From contig OZ246004.1 of NCBI GenBank assembly GCA_965230495.1, forward strand, positions 2,170,001 to 2,234,000: a stretch of DNA of 64,000 nt. Reading direction: 5' to 3'. Below the pieces are notes generated by a model. The model was given only the letters and a program-made list of their open reading frames with translations. It was not told the DNA's origin and searched no databases. Numbering within the stretch: the first letter of the stretch is position 1; the number at the start of each line of letters is the position of its first letter. The position numbers were made by a program, and so were the translations under genes. Source of the stretch: JACJYM01 sp965230495 (GTDB lineage: Bacteria > Bacteroidota > Bacteroidia > Chitinophagales > Saprospiraceae). Shown here piece by piece: positions 61,919-64,000 of this stretch.

Positions 61919-64000
61919 ATGCAAAACAAATTGTTCGCCTTGCTTTTCTGTTTCGCACTTTCTGTATCTTCACTATTTGGTGGGATTATCTGTCCTAATG
62001 ATATAGTAATCGATTGTTATGCAGACTATCACAATACAAATGTGACAGGAAAACCATCATTGTTAGGCCAACATGCATGGTTTATTCCCAAATATTTTGA
62101 TGAAGAATTTATAGATGCCTGTAATATCGGCTATATTAATAGGACTTGGTTTGGGGATCAAAACGACAATGATATCATTGATATCGGAGAGCCCTCTTGT
62201 ATGCAATTGATCACTTTAGAAGGCGATGTGAATAATGTAACTATTTCTTTTCCTTCAGATCTAACTTACGGCTGTCAATCAGATATTCAGGATAGTAAAC
62301 CTTCTTGGGTCTCTGGACCATGTGATGCTATTGGTTATACTATTAATGAGGATATTTTTGAGTTTGCACCTGATGCATGTTACAAAGTTTTGAGACATTT
62401 TAAGGTTATAAATTGGTGTGTATACGATCCTGTTAATAATCCTGGATTAGGAGAGTGGACACATACTCAAGTGATAAAGGTTATCGATATTGATCAGCCA
62501 ATTATAAATGATTGTGATGAGATTTATTTTAGTGTTGACAATGATTGTAGAGCTGAAATCAGCTTTAGTAATTCTGCTACTGATATAGGAAATTGTCCCA
62601 GTCCTAATATAAAATGGACAGCTAGTATTGATCTTTGGGCAGACGGCACGCTAGATTATCAGTATGGTAGTTTTGAGAGTGGAGATTTTTACGTGGCTCC
62701 CAGCCAGCTTGACGAGACCATATCCTTTACATTACCTGAAAGAGTGCAGGAAGGTAGTCATAAAATAGTTTGGAAAGCAATTGACGCCTGTGGTAATGTC
62801 AGATCATGCAGTTCCTTCTTCTATACAGAAGATAATAAGGCTCCCACTCCTTATTGTAGACTAGTAGTTTCCTCAACAGTAGATGGCATGAATGACACTT
62901 TGAAAATATGGGCTAACGATTTTAATATTGGATCATTTGACAATTGTACTCCTCAAGAAGATATCAACTTTACCTTTAGTACTCTAGAAGGTGATAACGT
63001 AAGAGAAGTGCATTGTGGCAATAATGGAGTCAGATTTTTCAGAGTTTATGCTACAGATGATAACGGCAATCAAAACTATTGTGAGGTTTTTCTAGTCGCC
63101 CTTGACAATGGCAGCTGTAATTCTAAAATAGCTCTAGAAGGAAGTGTTTTGAATTATAGTGATTTCATCAATCATCCCATTTCTTACGTTGTTATGGATG
63201 GTGACAATTTGATGAAAGAAAAGAGTATTGACAGTAGTCTCGATGGCAATTTTGTAATTGATAATTTGGAATTACATGACAGCTATAATTTCATGGTAAA
63301 AGACAAGGAGCCTATCTCTCCTCTAACAGGCCTTGAAGATCTTATAATGGTACAAAAATATATAATAGGTCTAGAGAGTTTGGATTTTCAACAACAGATA
63401 GCAGCTGATGTAGATAGTGATCAGAAAATCAGAGCGAATGATCTATTAGAAATGGTAGATGTAATACTTGGAAGAACCGATCAGTATAGCGGTGGCAATG
63501 AGATAAAAATGATCCCTTTTAAATACATAGCTGAAAAGAAATGGCCATCTAAATTGAGTCTTCCTTTTAATGAAGTACCAGGACGAATAGATTTCGTGGG
63601 TGTTCGGCCTGGAATAATTAATAATATTGAAATTGAAAATAGAGAAAAGAAATACCTAAACCTCAAATGGAAGAAAAATAATGAAAGGATTGAGTTGCTA
63701 GCATCAGAGGATTTCGACTATCAGGGCATTTTTATAGAAATCCTTAATATTAGTGAGATAACTGATCTTAAATTATCAGTAAAATTAAAACAATCTAACT
63801 TTATCTCCGGCCAAAATAAATTTAGAGCCATTACTTCTGTCACTGATCAGATCCGTACTGATGAAAATATACTTGCTTTATCAAGTGATTATGATATTTC
63901 TCAATTAGAAGTAAAAGCATACACCATTGACCAACATAACAATCGTATCCACTGGAATATTCAAAATAAACCAATTGATGATATGATTTACCCATCTATT
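61919..64000 (+). CDS. Second giant HYR/dockerin-like secreted protein (3' end outside window)
   Basis: An ATG at 61919 opens a frame that stays open for 694 codons to the window end. A signal peptide (LFALLFCFALSVSSLFG) is followed by Cys-rich HYR/Ig-type repeats and then a dockerin-like segment near residue 500 (AADVDSDQKIRANDLLEMVD). A cohesin-like region begins about residue 545. It is a clear paralogue of the first gene of the window: compare RHFKVINWCVYDPVNNPGLGE with RTWTVIDWCTYDENNPTLGE (each about 20 residues). A T9SS tail beyond the window is expected but not seen. Confidence 0.9.
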   Translation, partial: MQNKLFALLFCFALSVSSLFGGIICPNDIVIDCYADYHNTNVTGKPSLLGQHAWFIPKYFDEEFIDACNIGYINRTWFGDQNDNDIIDIGEPSCMQLITLEGDVNNVTISFPSDLTYGCQSDIQDSKPSWVSGPCDAIGYTINEDIFEFAPDACYKVLRHFKVINWCVYDPVNNPGLGEWTHTQVIKVIDIDQPIINDCDEIYFSVDNDCRAEISFSNSATDIGNCPSPNIKWTASIDLWADGTLDYQYGSFESGDFYVAPSQLDETISFTLPERVQEGSHKIVWKAIDACGNVRSCSSFFYTEDNKAPTPYCRLVVSSTVDGMNDTLKIWANDFNIGSFDNCTPQEDINFTFSTLEGDNVREVHCGNNGVRFFRVYATDDNGNQNYCEVFLVALDNGSCNSKIALEGSVLNYSDFINHPISYVVMDGDNLMKEKSIDSSLDGNFVIDNLELHDSYNFMVKDKEPISPLTGLEDLIMVQKYIIGLESLDFQQQIAADVDSDQKIRANDLLEMVDVILGRTDQYSGGNEIKMIPFKYIAEKKWPSKLSLPFNEVPGRIDFVGVRPGIINNIEIENREKKYLNLKWKKNNERIELLASEDFDYQGIFIEILNISEITDLKLSVKLKQSNFISGQNKFRAITSVTDQIRTDENILALSSDYDISQLEVKAYTIDQHNNRIHWNIQNKPIDDMIYPSI

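Overview
The window is AT-rich chromosomal DNA from a member of the Bacteroidetes, probably close to Saprospiria (inference). The signs are type IX secretion (T9SS) C-terminal sorting domains on several giant secreted proteins, lipoproteins with a Cys lipobox, a BamA-OmpH-UppS cluster in the Bacteroidetes order, TAnnTTTG-type -7 promoter boxes, and frequent TTG/GTG starts.

Layout. 1-9.6 kb: the 3' end of a giant secreted protein, folK, a small Gly-rich membrane protein, the RNase P RNA gene (minus strand) and a NtrY-like sensor histidine kinase. 9.6-32.8 kb: a chromosomal integron of about 21 kb, which is the main discovery here. 32.9-44.7 kb: mostly plus-strand housekeeping and envelope genes (SIMPL, FISUMP, TPR lipoprotein, DinB, VOC, Crp-like, MBL, PaiB-like) and an Lrp-like regulator divergent from a methionine gamma-lyase-type enzyme. 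44.7-64 kb: trhO, an Ig-like lipoprotein, a DUF819 permease, a deacetylase, thiL, a frameshifted cutC, a CotH/LTD protein, the minus-strand uppS-bamA-ompH group, tRNA-Arg(TCT), a VPS10/sortilin-like T9SS protein, a DUF1456 protein, and a second giant HYR/dockerin-like protein that runs off the right edge. That last gene is open from 61919 to the window end.

The integron. A 575-aa tyrosine recombinase (9863-11590) is followed 30 bp later by a core site GTTAGTC (attI-like) and then by 18 head-to-tail cassettes. Each cassette ends in an imperfect inverted repeat of 60-132 bp bounded by an inverse core (YYYAAC type) and a core (GTTRnnn). In 13 of 18 cassettes the 7-base inverse core is the exact reverse complement of the 7-base core where that same cassette begins. 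Four more match 6 of 7, and one (cassette 17) fails. This is the signature expected if circular cassettes are cut and joined at G^TT. The recombinase is not a canonical IntI: it lacks the IntI-specific insertion before box II, carries about 285 extra N-terminal residues with three repeats resembling HARP-type W-x-I modules, and points in the same direction as the cassettes.

Cargo. Many cassettes look like defence or growth-control modules: a type III-like retron (phosphoribosyltransferase, winged-helix protein, structured ncRNA, reverse transcriptase) in one cassette, an AbiJ-like protein, a stand-alone RelA/SpoT synthetase, a Fic protein, two PIN-like proteins (one fused to a GHKL-like domain) and a HEPN-like protein. 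Cassettes 2, 5 and 8 are three copies of the same 421-bp non-coding cassette, differing by one base that I could find. Functions of cassette genes are inferred from motifs; mobility of the array is inferred from site structure only.
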